Shown: positions 22,557-34,945 of the stretch, in pieces
Layout of the letters: each line of letters begins with the position of its first letter
Numbering within the stretch: the stretch's first letter is position 1
Origin: Druceiella hillmani
Lineage: Eukaryota; Arthropoda; Insecta; Lepidoptera; Hepialidae
Assembly: GCA_039881145.1 (NCBI GenBank)
Contig: JAYKKI010000032.1
Location: 11,771,501 to 11,835,500 of the forward strand
Direction: 5' to 3'
Length of the DNA: 64,000 nucleotides
Notes under the pieces: generated by a model
Database searches by the model: none
Told to the model about the DNA's origin: nothing
What the model saw: only the letters and a program-made list of their open reading frames with translations
Translations under genes and position numbers: made by a program

Positions 22557-23250
22557 TGTGTTCATATATTAGTTAAGAAAATGTGCTATATAATTCATTT
22601 TAATTATTCCCCACACATCCACATTATTACGCAAAATAGTGATATTATTAACATGAAAAAAAATTATTTATGTTTTTCTCATATTGACCCGACAAGTTGC
22701 CAAATCCTTATACGTAGGGGATGTATTAAGAATCTTAATATCCACTTCCTTTGTTCTGGTTGTTTCATAATATTGTAACAACAACTAGAGTACTAACTTC
22801 TTAATATTAGTCTCCGACGCTTCGATATGAATGAAAAAAATAATGTGATTGGAATGAATAACAAAACACTTTCCCTTTTTATCATTTTGTTAAAACATAA
22901 TAACTCAACAACAGGCCCCACGGTACTGTCTATAGTGAATGTGTACTCATTGTTCAGGACCATTTTATTACTCAGTTTACTGAATGAAACCTAAGACGTA
23001 TCAAATTTAATTTATTCGTTCGCAATCGTGAACGAAATACGCGAGTTAAAGTTTTATATTTAAATTCGGGGTTTTTTTTAGTTTCCGGAAATCAATAAAA
23101 TTACAGAAAAAAATTATAATTTTAAATGCGTCTTTAACAGACTATATCTATGGCCGTGATGAAAATTTTTTTTCATTAATAAACAATGATAAAAAATTTA
23201 TTTCATATTTAAAAATATTATTAACTAAGAAATAATAATTATCTAGAATT
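22557..23250. other. AT-rich stretch, nothing recognised
   Basis: No gene, RNA or clear repeat seen. Confidence 0.5.
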
Positions 23251-23257
23251 ATATATG

Positions 23258-23311
<54 letters not shown>
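23251..23311. repeat. (TA)n microsatellite
   Basis: TA run with a few TG interruptions at its left edge. Confidence 0.9.
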
Positions 23312-23313
<2 letters not shown>

Positions 23314-23354
23314 GATTATATAGAATGATATATTGGTTCTTTTTATCAAACATG

Positions 23355-23378
23355 GATTCCACGGTAAGCCGTGGAATC
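23355..23378. repeat. Perfect 10-bp hairpin
   Basis: gattccacgg, loop taag, ccgtggaatc. The hairpin is compact and GC-richer than its surroundings. Function unknown. Confidence 0.7.
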
Positions 23379-23399
23379 TATGGTTATTCTTAAATAATA

Positions 23400-23999
23400 A
23401 ATATATCAGCTTAATATACATAAAACGGCATATCTAAAAGCACGGAAACTTTAATAGAAATTAAACATAAACTGTAAATAAAATCAACAACAGCTAATGT
23501 ACAGTTTATTTATACGATATTCATAGCAGTCGAAGAACGGTTAGCAAAATAAGGTTAGATGTATTTTTAAACGCACACTATTACGTTACGGACCATTAAG
23601 TTATTAACTTATTGTTAAACCACTCGATTAATATTAATATATAATTTACTTCAGTACTACTTAACTGGCAAATTGAATCAACTAATTATAATATACGGAA
23701 GTAGGCTGTTTCTAAAAATATCTTTTGCCACATCAAAAATATATAATAATAATTATCCAGGACCTTTTATCAAAACTCTTGCATTACGTGAATGTCACAA
23801 AAACGTAAAATTCAAAAGTTATCCCCGCTTAAAAACAGCTTTCAGCTTCTTTTGTAAGTACGCGCGTAATAACATTTATTAGAACCCAAAAAATATTATC
23901 CCCAGGGGTCCTTCCCACTTAACCGATAAAAGCTCGGGAATTTGTTTAAAAGCTTTCGATTTACGAGAAAAATTCCTCTCTTGCAACACAAAAAATATA
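23400..23999. other. AT-rich stretch, nothing recognised
   Basis: A 69-codon frame at 23673-23882 has no recognisable similarity and no coding context. I treat it as chance. Confidence 0.45.
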
Positions 24000-24260
24000 T
24001 AGCGGCTTACGGGTGCTAAGTCGCTCTCAATCCAATTTTACTTCTGATTACTTATCTCGCACTAATCGGCTTCCTTGCGCCCTCCGCGGACCCGTAAACG
24101 GCCACTTTCCGCGAATTTGCCTCAATTTATTTTCCACACTTTTCCTCTTCGTGATAGCACTTTGTTTGTGTAAGCCGATGGCCTAAGGCCGAGGTATCTT
24201 ATGGCGTCGAGTCCACGACGTGTGGTGTGGATTTACGCCAATATTGGACTGGTTAACCAG
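24000..24260. other. GC-rich island
   Basis: Contains cttgcgccctccgcggaccc, gtaaacggccactttccgcg, ggcctaaggccgagg and cgagtccacgacgtgtgg, in sharp contrast with the flanks. All frames are short. It is a candidate conserved non-coding element, by inference. It begins with agcggcttacggg, a phrase also found near 25580 and 47908. Confidence 0.4.
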
Positions 24261-25075
24261 TATTTATTGTATCTAGATAAATGCGAAGTATCGAAATATA
24301 TGGGAAATGTTTTCTTTACGAATTACCTTTTTATATTTTACTTCTACAAATAATGACACATATTTATACATTGACCATGGATTTAGAACTATGCAAATTA
24401 TATAAGAACACTATTAAACAAAGAATTATTACGATCGTATCTGAGAATCAATCAATGGACTATTTCACTTTCACCGTTCATAATATCTCGTGAGAAGTTT
24501 CAGCAAAAGTGTGCAAAAGATTATCTATAAACGGAAAATTAAAACAGATTTCACTTAGTAGCTGTAAACAGCGCTGATAAACGCAAGGATGAGGAAAAAA
24601 TGGTATTTTAATAAAAATATGCCTAGTTGAATGTTGACTTCAATAACAGTAAGCAGCAATAAACCCGGATATTGCATGCGCAAAATAAAAACACTGAGCC
24701 GGCGTTGTGTAAATAAAGTGTTTGATGTATATTCATGAAAAAATGATACGTGTACAGCGTATGAGAATAGAGGCAGGAAATGCGAGTGAAATAAACTTGT
24801 ATAAGATTCCTGACATACTAAAACAAGAAAAATAACCGTTTCCTATTCAAGCACGAATCTGTTTTTTGTTTCATTTCAATTATTTAACGGATTAGCTGCT
24901 GGTCCTGGCTATTGCCTAGACAGAAAAGGAACCATGACTGCATTTCGTTTAAATTGCTTTTCATTCAACAATTTGACACGATTAATTTAGTAACAATATT
25001 ATCAACGATTTACTTATACAACCTGTGCTTGAAGCAAGTACAAATCAATATTGTAACATCAAATTTCTTACAAAA

Positions 25076-25077
<2 letters not shown>
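24261..25077. other. AT-rich stretch, nothing recognised
   Basis: No gene, RNA or clear repeat seen. Confidence 0.5.
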
Positions 25078-25139
<62 letters not shown>

Positions 25140-25282
25140 TCTGTCTTTTTTGTAGATTTCATTATCATGTTATATATTCTGAAGATTATTTTGATATAGC
25201 TGTAACGATAAAGTTTATTTAACTCTACAAACACTTGTATGATCGGATTTTGTAAATGAAAACGTGTAATGATAGACAATCT

Positions 25283-25338
<56 letters not shown>

Positions 25339-25491
25339 TCTGTCTTTTTTGTAGATTTCATTATCATGTTATATATTCTGAAGATTATTTTGATATAGCT
25401 GTAACGATAAAGTTTATTTAACTCTACAAACACTTGTATGATCGGATTTTGTAAATGAAAACGTGTAATGATAGACAATCTACAATAATAT

Positions 25492-25550
<59 letters not shown>
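25078..25550. repeat. 199-bp direct duplication framed by (TA)n tracts
   Basis: A unique segment starting ctgtcttttttgtagatttc and ending gatagacaatctacaata occurs at 25141 and again at 25340, apparently identical. (TA)n tracts lie before, between and after (about 25078-25139, 25289-25339, 25489-25550). Recombination or slippage between TA tracts readily explains the duplication. The identity suggests it is recent, or an assembly duplication at a microsatellite. Confidence 0.9.
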
Positions 25551-25551
<1 letters not shown>

Positions 25552-26360
25552 TGCTCTGGTGCCAGACTAGCGCACGCGCAGCGGCTTACGTGTACACCAG
25601 TATACATATGTTTATATAGGTGAAAAGTTCGATGTGTGTATACTATGCATGGTTTAAATTGTGTTTTAATTTCATTACTATTATAATTGTAGGATCACTG
25701 TGCAATGCAACAGTGAGTACTAAATAGGTTAATATTTTTGTATAGAAAAATTAATAACAAGAACAAAGTATTAATTTTCCAATATTTCCAATATTCGTAT
25801 CAAGATTTACGTTGGAAAATTTGATATTTTTTATTTTTTTTATATTTGACACCTGCGAAACATCATACAATGAGTATTTCATAGTGCCTTACAAATTATC
25901 TTACTAGCATGGTAAAACATATTTCTATTTGTACGATAATATTTTTGTGACGAATTTTAAAATTAAAAATTTTATAACATTTTATAAAATCACTATTTTT
26001 TTATAATTGCATGTCCTTCTATAACTTTTTTATATAACCACCATTTTTTCATAATTTTACGTTTTCACTTCTGTCGGCAATCCTACTACCTACCAGGACT
26101 ACCTATTCTTTTAATTATGAAATTATTACGTTTATTAAATAATACTCGATCTTGGATTTGCTCTATGCTTCTAACTGTTACGTGAGAGGAAAAAATCATA
26201 GATTATTTCGTCTGCCTAGAGCACGTACGAACATTCTGTAGCAATCACCTGTTTTTCACGCACTTACGTTAATTAATGCGACATTGCTAGATATAGCCAA
26301 TCTTGATATTTTTTCTTCTAGATTTATCGCTTTAGAAATTCCATTATAGGTTTGAATAAA
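25551..26360. other. AT-rich stretch with a short GC block
   Basis: 25551-25605 is GC-rich (ggtgccagactagcgcacgc and gcagcggcttacgtg). The rest is AT-rich with nothing recognised. Confidence 0.45.
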
Positions 26361-26409
26361 ATTAATTATAATTCGTAAACTACCAGGTAGTTTACGAATT
26401 ATAATTAAT
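26361..26409. repeat. 49-bp perfect palindrome
   Basis: Arms of 24 bp around a single central A: attaattataattcg + taaactacc, then a, then ggtagtttacgaattata + attaat. No mismatch in either arm. Such near-spacerless palindromes are unstable, so this one is either young or maintained. Confidence 0.9.
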
Positions 26410-26899
26410 GTTATGTTTAATTTGAATTAATGTGTGCCTTTTTCTGTTTTATTAATTATTGTTTATGATAATAATTTTACTCTATACTGTTGTACTATTG
26501 GTGCTTGCACATGTTCAATTCTTTGGGGTAACCTGTAAGTGAGACATAGATCGGGGCAACCTGTAAGTTTTTTGATAAATAAATAAATAAATAAATAAAA
26601 TGTGAAGTTGTAAGTTAAGGAACGATAATATATGAATTTGAAGCTAAGCATTATAAAAAATAGGAAAACTCCTAATGAAGTTTGGAAACTTTTGATAGAA
26701 TCGAAAAAAATAAGCCAGAATTACATATATTCTGTCTAACAGGCTGCTTTAAATGTAGCCTGAGTACATACGTATATATGTAAGAGCATCAAATATATAT
26801 GGTTACAATGATACATTGATGTGACAGATGAGAAGATAAAACAGCGGACACGAAACTCCAAAAAACTGTACGCTATTTTCACATAAAATAAAACACAAA
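26410..26899. other. AT-rich stretch with small repeats
   Basis: Holds an (AAAT)n tract at about 26577-26600 and a direct repeat ggggtaacctgtaag / ggggcaacctgtaag at 26523-26566. No gene. Confidence 0.5.
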
Positions 26900-27175
26900 T
26901 ACCACATCGACAACGATAAGGGCGACGTCACACCAACCACGTTAGATAAACGACGATGCAGCGTGAACACTCGACTAACGTTGCGGCGTCGACTCGATGA
27001 ATCCGAATTGATAAAAGCGAGTCGGGCCGAATGAATGGCGGGCATTTGATTAATTATTCGCTAACGCGCTCGTCGAAGATTAAATTACGTGAGCGGTGCG
27101 TAGCGTGCCGGCACGCACGCGCCGCCCCCGATACAGGGCGGGCGCCGCCCGGGATGGAATTAAATATCGATGCTT
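26900..27175. other. GC-rich island with TAATTA cores
   Basis: One of the two strongest islands: cgttgcggcgtcgactcg, gcgagtcgggccgaatg, ggcgggcatttgattaatta, cgtgccggcacgcacgcgcc, gggcgggcgccgcccggg. The TGATTAATTATT stretch is a homeodomain-type site. All frames through it are short and composition-driven. I infer a conserved regulatory element or CpG-like promoter island. No TSS or exon can be shown. Confidence 0.4.
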
Positions 27176-28090
27176 TACGATTTGTATGCTATATGCGATC
27201 TCTAAATACCTGTAATGAATACCGATCTAAAAGGCAACATTAAAAATACTATATATTTTCTTCATAGAGTTGATCTCCAAAAGTAAAATTATATTTGTGT
27301 GACTTTTCTTATTTAAAATTTATAAAAACAAGTTTACTTTCATTTCACTAGATATTTAGTATATATAATCTTAGATATGCTTTTTCTTATATGTTAATAC
27401 TGCGTTTAGCACGGCTCACAGAAGGTTTTGTGATGCAAAAATTAATATTTCTTCCAGTTTTCCTTCCAGCCTTTACTTACAGGCTTCTTGTTTCCAAACA
27501 AACTACCATATTAAACGCAAATTATTTTCTACAATTTATCAATCTAAATTTTGCAATGCCCAGCGCATTCCAAAATTTTCCTAATTCCAGTGATTCATCT
27601 CGGGAAACTCTTTTCAAAGCCTTCTAAAAAAATCTACTTCTCGTAATACCTAATTTCGACTATCCCTTGATAGCATCTCATTCCACTTCTATGTCGTTAC
27701 CTTGAATGAATTTTGGAAATATTTTCTTTCAATTTTTTTTAACTTAATAAAATATTTAAAAAAAATTAATGTATTCGCAAAAATTACTCTTGCCATTGAT
27801 TTTTTTTTGGAGAAAAGTTTCTTCCGCTTATATACGTAAAGTTCAAATTAAAAAATAAAACGCAATCATCCATAAACTCAGAAAAAAATAAAGCTTTTAC
27901 GGAACGTCTTAATGTATTAGTAGATTACACTAGAGACCTACTGGAAACCACTAAAAACTTTATGTCGCATAAAATTTCTTTATATAGAAGAATTCCAATT
28001 TTAAAAACTAACTGTGGTTCTTTGTGAATTGTATATGTACTATTGTCTTATTTATACGAATATCATATACGACTTCAAATATAAACATAA
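27176..28090. other. AT-rich stretch, nothing recognised
   Basis: A 78-codon frame at 27391-27627 has no recognisable similarity and I treat it as chance. Confidence 0.45.
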
Positions 28091-28094
28091 TTCT

Positions 28095-28215
28095 GCAATT
28101 ACTTTGAACTAATCATTATACCACAGCTTCGGTTAACGTAATTTTGGCTTTCCACGTTGTATGGAAAAATACGAATATGATGATTGATGATGATATTTTT
28201 ATTTCATTGGACATT
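28095..28215 (+). repeat. Dispersed repeat, copy 1
   Basis: ttgaactaatcattatacc, gtaattttggctttccacg and gaaaaatacgaatatgatga match, in reverse complement, the segment at 38610-38735. The pair are diverged copies of one interspersed element of unknown class. Confidence 0.6.
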
Positions 28216-29109
28216 AACATAGTTAACCTATTGAATTAAAACCGTTTCTTGTACCACAAAAATCAACAATAATTATTTAAACTGTTAAAAATAATTATAT
28301 ATTAATTATGTTTAACAGATTATAATTTTATTACTTTTAAATATCTACTTATTCAAGAATAAAACGACACGAGATTAATAATTCTTTTTTATATTGAATG
28401 CAAAAATTACTATTAAACCGCATTTGTGGTTTAAATTTTCGTTAGCCTCGATCCAAACTTCGATTTAAAAACATTATTTTGGTGGATCATACCTCCAAAC
28501 AAAATATTCGAATCCCTAATTTAATTTTATTAACCGAATACTTTGATTTTATAAGTCAAAGTATTCAGTTAATTCATACAATTCATACGCCTACATATTA
28601 TATATACAATAATCTTCTAGGAATTCTATAAAATTTTGTTTAAACCCACCCACGCATGTTTTGCATATAATAATCACCGAATCTAAACTTTCGTAGAATC
28701 TACTTCACTACTCCACTCCAAACTGTTAAGCTCACCTGTAAAGCTGAACTTCTCCTTTCTAAACTGTTTAACTCTCAGGAACTCAGCGCTCCAAACTTAA
28801 CGTAAGCCTGTCCGAAGCGAACTAATCGTCCATTATTAATTTTAGCAACGGAAAATTTAGTTTTACATCCGATACTAAGGTTTTCCTATTATTTAATTAA
28901 TAAATTTATGCCAATAGGTTTTAAAAAGCTTCACCAAATTTTAACTCTCAACTCTTTTAGGATTAAAAACAATAACGTAACTAATATATTTAACCGTTCA
29001 TCATTTTGAGCTCTAATCACTCAACTTACCAAAATGACTACATTTATTTGCATATTCAATTAATTTATTCTACAGTTATATATTTTGTCTTACAATTAGA
29101 ATAAAATAT
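28216..29109. other. AT-rich stretch, nothing recognised
   Basis: No gene, RNA or clear repeat seen. Confidence 0.5.
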
Positions 29110-29334
29110 GACAAATGAAACTAAGTGATGTAGTATTATTTCTACTTTCTTTAAGTTCTTTACCACGACCTAGGTTTCGTTGTATTACAACATCTTCAGG
29201 TGGGCTATTAGTAAAGATCTTGGAAACCTTGGTCGTAGTAAAGAACTTAAAGAAAGTAGAAATAATACTACATCACGTAGTTTCATTAAATTGTCAATAA
29301 TGAATTTCTACAAAATTAACGCCAAATATATTCA
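29110..29334 (-). mobile_element. Foldback (MITE-like) element, copy E
   Basis: The asymmetric end (caaaattaacgccaaatata) is on the right. The left arm is complete and carries an undamaged ribozyme-like block. The right arm lacks the CTGAAGATG part, so the central hairpin loop is shortened. Confidence 0.8.
29163..29203 (-). ncRNA. Hammerhead-like motif, intact (copy E)
   Basis: On the minus strand all parts fit. Stem I is CCAC with GTGG. The core is CTGAAGA. One extra T follows. Stem II is gttgt/acaac with loop aat. Then comes GAA, stem III acc/ggt with loop ta, and the cleavage C. Predicted cleavage on the minus strand lies between plus positions 29167 and 29166. The sequence is identical to the motif at 47278-47318. 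Confidence 0.55.
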
Positions 29335-30740
29335 ATAGAACAAAATATATCAATATTATCATCGACAGACTAAAAAAATGCATAGGTTTGACATGCGGAT
29401 TTTCATGATTATTTTCAATTAAATTTCACCCATGACTTCACCGAGCATACTTGGAAATTTCAATGAGTATTCTATATGGGTATGGTCACACTCTTAATAT
29501 CTTCATGAATTTTGTCATTCATATATTTTGCTATCTACTCTGTGTTCACCTGACTTTGCCCGGTCCATAAATGCCTTTTTCCTATACCTTTTTCCACTTA
29601 TGATGGGTAATTTTTAATGGTATTCTCATAGTTTAACTATTTATTCCATGCGTTATTATACAGTACAATTATACAGCTCAATTTGGTTAGAGAAAAATAT
29701 TCATACGTTATAATTAACAATATAAATCGCTACTATTTTTCTTAGATTGTTATTTTGTCTGCAATATATAATATATAATGCCTTAAAAGTTTAACTCAAA
29801 AACATACCCGTACCCACTTTTTACCCCTTCACTTAAATCGTTATTGCTAATCATCCACATATTCTAAATAGACAGTATATCAATAGTAATTTCTCTTTTC
29901 ACTTGGATATAACAAACTATAAGATGAAGAATGGATCATGCCAATGGGATAAACACGGTTTTTACCAAACTCTAAAAAAAAACAAAAAATTCCTCTTAAT
30001 AATTAGTGTAGTGAAGGTAAAGCTTATATTTTATATTTAATATTTACTAATAACCTTTATATAATGACATTAAACTCTCTAACCAGAGAGTTTTATTGTC
30101 ATTATTTGAAGTTAATAAGACATATTGTATTATACATTTTACTTTGAAGCGAAGCACGCAAGGATTGGCAGAAGTATTATATTATATTAAAAATTTCGAA
30201 CTTAAGTTTTTGCTGAAAATAGATTACATTATAACCACAAAAAATATTTTCTATAATCTCACATATAACAATCTCAAATATCACATATTTTTACACAAAC
30301 AATTTTTTTTAGATTAATCAACTTTTTCTTCTATAGCCGCTTACTGAAATAAAATTACGTATTTAAATTTTTAAAACAATTATCTGTTATTAGACACATG
30401 GATTCGATTGTGGCATAATTGACTTCCAAAAAATTACTTTAAAAATAAACGTTTTTTAAGAATTTTTTAAAAGCTTTAAATCGACACAAAGCACAAATAA
30501 TCTAAAAATGCAAGCTCCTACGTTAAACGAGTAAAAATATTGTATGTATAATTTTTTAATCATAGACAATCGGACACACAGACATTGAGAATGAGACAAT
30601 GAGTGTTTCGTTTTTATCAAAGTCAGTACGAAACTATAAAAATATTAGTCTCTACATCAACAGCCGGCATTCTTACACTTACATACATAGCTCTTTTTCA
30701 ATGCGTGTATCATTGGAGGTAATGCTGGGCAGATAGCTTT
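29335..30740. other. AT-rich stretch, nothing recognised
   Basis: No gene, RNA or clear repeat seen. Confidence 0.5.
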
Positions 30741-30744
30741 GCAT

Positions 30745-30985
30745 TGATAGTATGTAACTTCTCGCCCCAGTCCTCGTTCTTTTCGCATTGTGTCTCTTAT
30801 TGGTCTGTAGCATTTATTTACCTAATAATAAACATCCCTCCAACTGACAACTGGCAATCGATCCCAAAACCCCGCGCATCAAAGAATCGCCTCGTCAAAG
30901 ACTCAGCGAAGTCAAAGAGTCGTCAATATGTCAAAGAGTCGTCAATACGTCACGAGTGCATTTTAGGGCAAAACGATCTGTTTTA
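30745..30985 (+). other. GC-balanced block, possibly retroelement leader
   Basis: Contains aataaacatccctcc followed by ccaactgacaactggcaatc and ccccgcgcatcaaagaatcg, then a short direct repeat (tcaaagagtcgtcaata twice, about 30914-30949). A polyadenylation-like AATAAA followed by a GC-richer segment recalls the end of an LTR plus leader of an LTR retroelement. No second LTR is visible, so this remains a guess. Confidence 0.25.
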
Positions 30986-31283
30986 GTATACCTGAATCAC
31001 GGCCAGTGACCAATATAATTCAACTGTTTTTGAATCTACTCCAAAGAAAGCAAAAGATAGTGAAATATGAAGTAATTCTAGAATGTGTGCTCTACGAATG
31101 TGTTTTGAAATCATCAATAAATGGTATGACTTATTTACCATATATGTATAGATATAATATAATGCCGCTAGTAAAATCAACCAATTATATTAAGTAAATA
31201 CCAATTTGAAATGAAAAGAAACACTTAAATAACATAATAAATATTACATAGAATTTTATTGTTCTATAAGCCAGCTACTTCAT
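30986..31283. other. AT-rich stretch, nothing recognised
   Basis: Short frames on both strands without similarity. Confidence 0.4.
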
Positions 31284-31372
31284 TAACTAAACGATAAACG
31301 TTAACTAAACGATGAACGATAAACGTTAAGGAGAAACGGAACTAAACGATAAACGTTATTTTAACGTTTGCA
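31284..31372. repeat. Short interspersed tandem phrase AACTAAACGATAAACGTTA
   Basis: The phrase aactaaacgataaacgtta occurs at least three times in 90 bp with variants (gatgaacgataaacgttaag), ending in ttaacgttt. Confidence 0.7.
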
Positions 31373-31890
31373 CGGTGTTAACTTTTAAATGGCAAAATCG
31401 AATTTTCTTTATATTTTTAACTTTATAAGCTAATAAAAAACCATTGCATAACTTTGCATACTTCATGTATTGAACAAACAAGTTCTTACATTTATACGAA
31501 AATATGAATATTTTTACGTCAAATGATTCATTTAGTAACCCGATGATATTAATATATCCTTTAAGTCTATATTTTACTTTAATTTCGTTTATGAAAACGA
31601 CAAATAAAAACTTAGTTGATGTGAAACGAGGGACGCTTATAACACAGTATTTAAAAGAAAATAATAACTTCCAAGTGTATATAAAATGAGATGAACATTA
31701 CTCGGCTTTTTTACCCTAGTTGTATACTATTGTAGAGATATTTTAAAATGATAATACAGATTCATTTATATTTGATTATTAGACTATAGTAAGTTTCCAA
31801 ATGACGTGAAACATGTCTACGCAATATTTCAAACACTACAAAAATCAGATAAAATGATACTAGCATTTGATTAGAATTTTCAAGAAAAAC
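31373..31890. other. AT-rich stretch, nothing recognised
   Basis: A 61-codon frame at 31504-31689 has no recognised similarity. Confidence 0.4.
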
Positions 31891-31896
31891 CATTTC

Positions 31897-32126
31897 AGTA
31901 AATTGTTTTAGTAATTATCGTTTTAGTAGCTATCATTTTAGTAATTTTAGTTAATCATTTCAGTAGATATCATTTTAATAATCATTTCAATAGCTTTCGT
32001 TTTACTTATTGTCATATTTCTAATTATCATTAGCGTAGTTAAAATTTTAGTAGGTATCGTTTTAGTAGTTATAATTGTAATAATTATCATTTCAGTAGTT
32101 ATCGTTTCAGTAGTGTCATTTTAGTG
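31897..32126. repeat. Degenerate short tandem array, about 15-18 bp
   Basis: Irregular repeats of (a/c)(g/t)tttTAGTAgtTATCaT / CGttttagtagttat over 230 bp. They are strongly diverged and uneven in length. Confidence 0.6.
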
Positions 32127-34129
32127 AGCCACACTTTTTTCTTTGTCACACTTTCGATTCCACAATTTTAGATCAACGTCCATGAAATATTACGAATATG
32201 TATATGCTTTAAATATAATGCTCAGTAGATATTTCGCAAATTTTTTGTCTTTTTTTAAAATTTCCTCCCCATATTAAAAAGTAGTGGTGAAAAAAATATT
32301 TTCAGCACATTTCATTGTATGGGGTACTGTTAGTAAAGTCTATTGAAATTAAGTTTTATAGTCCTATTTAAAACTTAATTAAGCTTCAATATTGTTTACC
32401 TCCTGTACTGGCTTCTCCCTCCCCATTTTCAAACAAGACTATTTAAACAAAAATCTGAAAATGGTTTTCGATGCATACGTTCCAATTAAATTATTTTGAA
32501 TAATTTAAACTCTTTAACATCAACAAAACTCAAGTGAAAGGAAATACGCATGACAATTACTTAACGGTCCAGCTTGCTAGTTATACTTAAGATAAATGAT
32601 TGTGAATTAATTAAATGTATTTCGCAATATTTATTTTCCAAAAAAGAAAAAGAACACAATTCGCGATAACAGGTTTATCTATCGAGTTATTATAATATTT
32701 ACTCAGTTACTACAAACCTTTTAATTGGCAGAATGCTTGGCCAATTAAGACTTGAAATTTGTATGTCGTGCTCATACGTAAAATTTATAAAATAAACGTA
32801 ATCTGATACTTTATGAAATAACTCCGAATCCCTAATTTAGGAAAAGTACTAAAACCGATGATGGAAAATGACGCGAATGTAATCAATAGACCATGAAGAG
32901 CAAATACTTAAATGCCAATTTAGATGGCCAACACCACCAAAAATCAAGTTTTACGCTGACTCACAAATACAGGAACTGGAGTCTACTTATGTATGAATTG
33001 GATTAGAGTATGAAACTGAAAAACTTTTAGATTACTAAATTTAAAGTTTTAGCATACATTGAGTCGGATGTTATCTCTCTTGGTAGTCAATAGGTTGCTT
33101 GTGTATCATTAACAATTTTTGAACAATTTTTGAATTTGAATTAATTTCCATATTCATAAACCTTTCATAGTAGTAAAATAATTTAAAGTCATTTTCCAAA
33201 TATGATCATTATATCAGACCAGCGTAAAAAGAATATAGAGTTGGTTAATTACGAACATATTCCCTTGTCTAAATTTATCGATAATTAATTTTATATAATA
33301 AATAGTGTGTGTATTGAAAAAAAATCACTCACTCAACTTAAGTAAAATAATGTAAAATTTATTTATTTATTTACACATATAATTTTTTTGCAAAAATAAC
33401 AGTTATTGCTTATATTACCTATTAAATTTACATACCCAGTACGAAATAAGCATCTTTATAAATATGCAACGCTTTTGGTATATCAAGATCAAAACCGAAA
33501 AATAACTTCGATACGTAAGTGTCATTCATTGGTAAAATAATTTTCAAATTAGAGATCATGATCACAAAGTCATGAAGTAAAATAAGCCACATGAAATGAA
33601 TTTTTTTTATTGAAAATAGAACAGCCTTTAACTTCTAATACCTTAAAAATGTACGTCGCCCGCAAAGACAAAAATAATTAATACCATGAAAAATATTGAT
33701 AAATTGTCACTTTGTCTGAAAATATCGAAACTAGAACAACACGTCACGAAACGTTCCTTACAAAACACAAAAAAAAATATCTAGAAATATTCAGTAGTTC
33801 TTGAAATAATCAAAGACATACTCCACCATCACTTATTAAAAACTATACTTGTTTGATGTCGGCTTATAAGATAGAATCAACCAAAGGCTCTCTGAAAACA
33901 AATCACACAGAGAAAGAAAGTTGCCCCGAAAAACTAAATTTTCATCTAGCGCTAGATTTAAGACCTTTGTCCTAAACAAACACACGATTGACACTCACGC
34001 CTTCGGGATACACTATTATCTTACAGACGGCTATGCTTGTTACGCGTAAAAATAACAAGTAGATGTTTCAGAAATTGTCTGCAATTGACGAAAAGCCCCA
34101 TTATAATAATAAATAAATAAAAACAACTT
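32127..34129. other. AT-rich stretch, nothing firmly recognised
   Basis: No gene. A segment near 32220-32330 weakly resembles the old interspersed repeat family at 12.9-13.5 kb. A GC-balanced spot lies near 33985-34050. Confidence 0.4.
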
Positions 34130-34500
34130 CTCGCACAGCCTGTAGTCGGCCGCAGCGGCGAAATAGCGCCCGCAGCTATGCCCACTTTTGTTAAATACTG
34201 TAAACTGACAGTCGAGCGCTTTTCATTATTGTTTCAGGCGTTAATATCAGCCACTCGCACTCGCCCCGTCGGAAAACGGCGTAATTAGATCGAGACGAGC
34301 GAGCGACGCTAATAGACAGGAGCGCAATGCTTTCACACGCCTTGCGTCTGGGCGGGGAACGGGGGCGCTCGCCGCGTCTACGAGTCTGATTATGTTTAGG
34401 CTGTTGGCGGTTTGCGATGCCGAGATCGAGCTAAATTACGCAACAAATAATCTCTATTTGCCGAGGGCTGAAACTTAGAATTTGTTTGCTGTGTAACTGA
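34130..34500. other. GC-rich island with TAATTAG core
   Basis: The longest GC-rich island: gtcggccgcagcggcgaaat, cactcgcactcgccccgtcg, gaaaacggcgtaattagatc, cgagacgagcgagcgacgct, gggcggggaacgggggcgct. No frame is long enough for an exon. The composition and homeodomain-type TAATTAG suggest a developmental enhancer or promoter island, by inference. Confidence 0.4.
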
Positions 34501-34945
34501 GCACGCAGTTATGGGCGGTAATAAAAATTAAAGTGAGGGAACGTCAAATGAAATATATTTTGTAAATTAATCTGCATCAATTTTCTTTATATTAAAGAAA
34601 CACTAAATCAACTCCGTGGTATTAAAAAGTTAAAACTCTAAGACAACAAAGCAACAACATGTGTTGAGAAATTCAGATCAAGGGAGAAGTATTTAAAATG
34701 TAAAGATGCCACTGTCGCTTGTAGGTTAAACCGTATAGACGATATACTCAACATATAAAGATAGTACGTGGAAAAATAAAACGAGAAAACTAAGAAAAAC
34801 TTGGTCCTCGAAATATAATTTTGGTATTTCGACATATTAAAGTTAAATATTTTATTTCTGTAAGATTTCACAAGTAATTTCATAAGAAAAGAGAATATAA
34901 CTATTTGGAACATGAAACTGTTGAGAATATCAATAAGAATAATCG
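34501..34945. other. AT-rich stretch, nothing recognised
   Basis: A 91-codon minus-strand frame (34638-34913) has no recognised similarity or motif. I treat it as chance. Confidence 0.4.

Noticed and set aside
24912..25607. Several frames rich in IYIYIY
   Set aside because: They are translations of (TA)n microsatellites.
29115..29300. 61-codon frame inside foldback copy E
   Set aside because: Non-coding element sequence. The frame depends on that copy alone.
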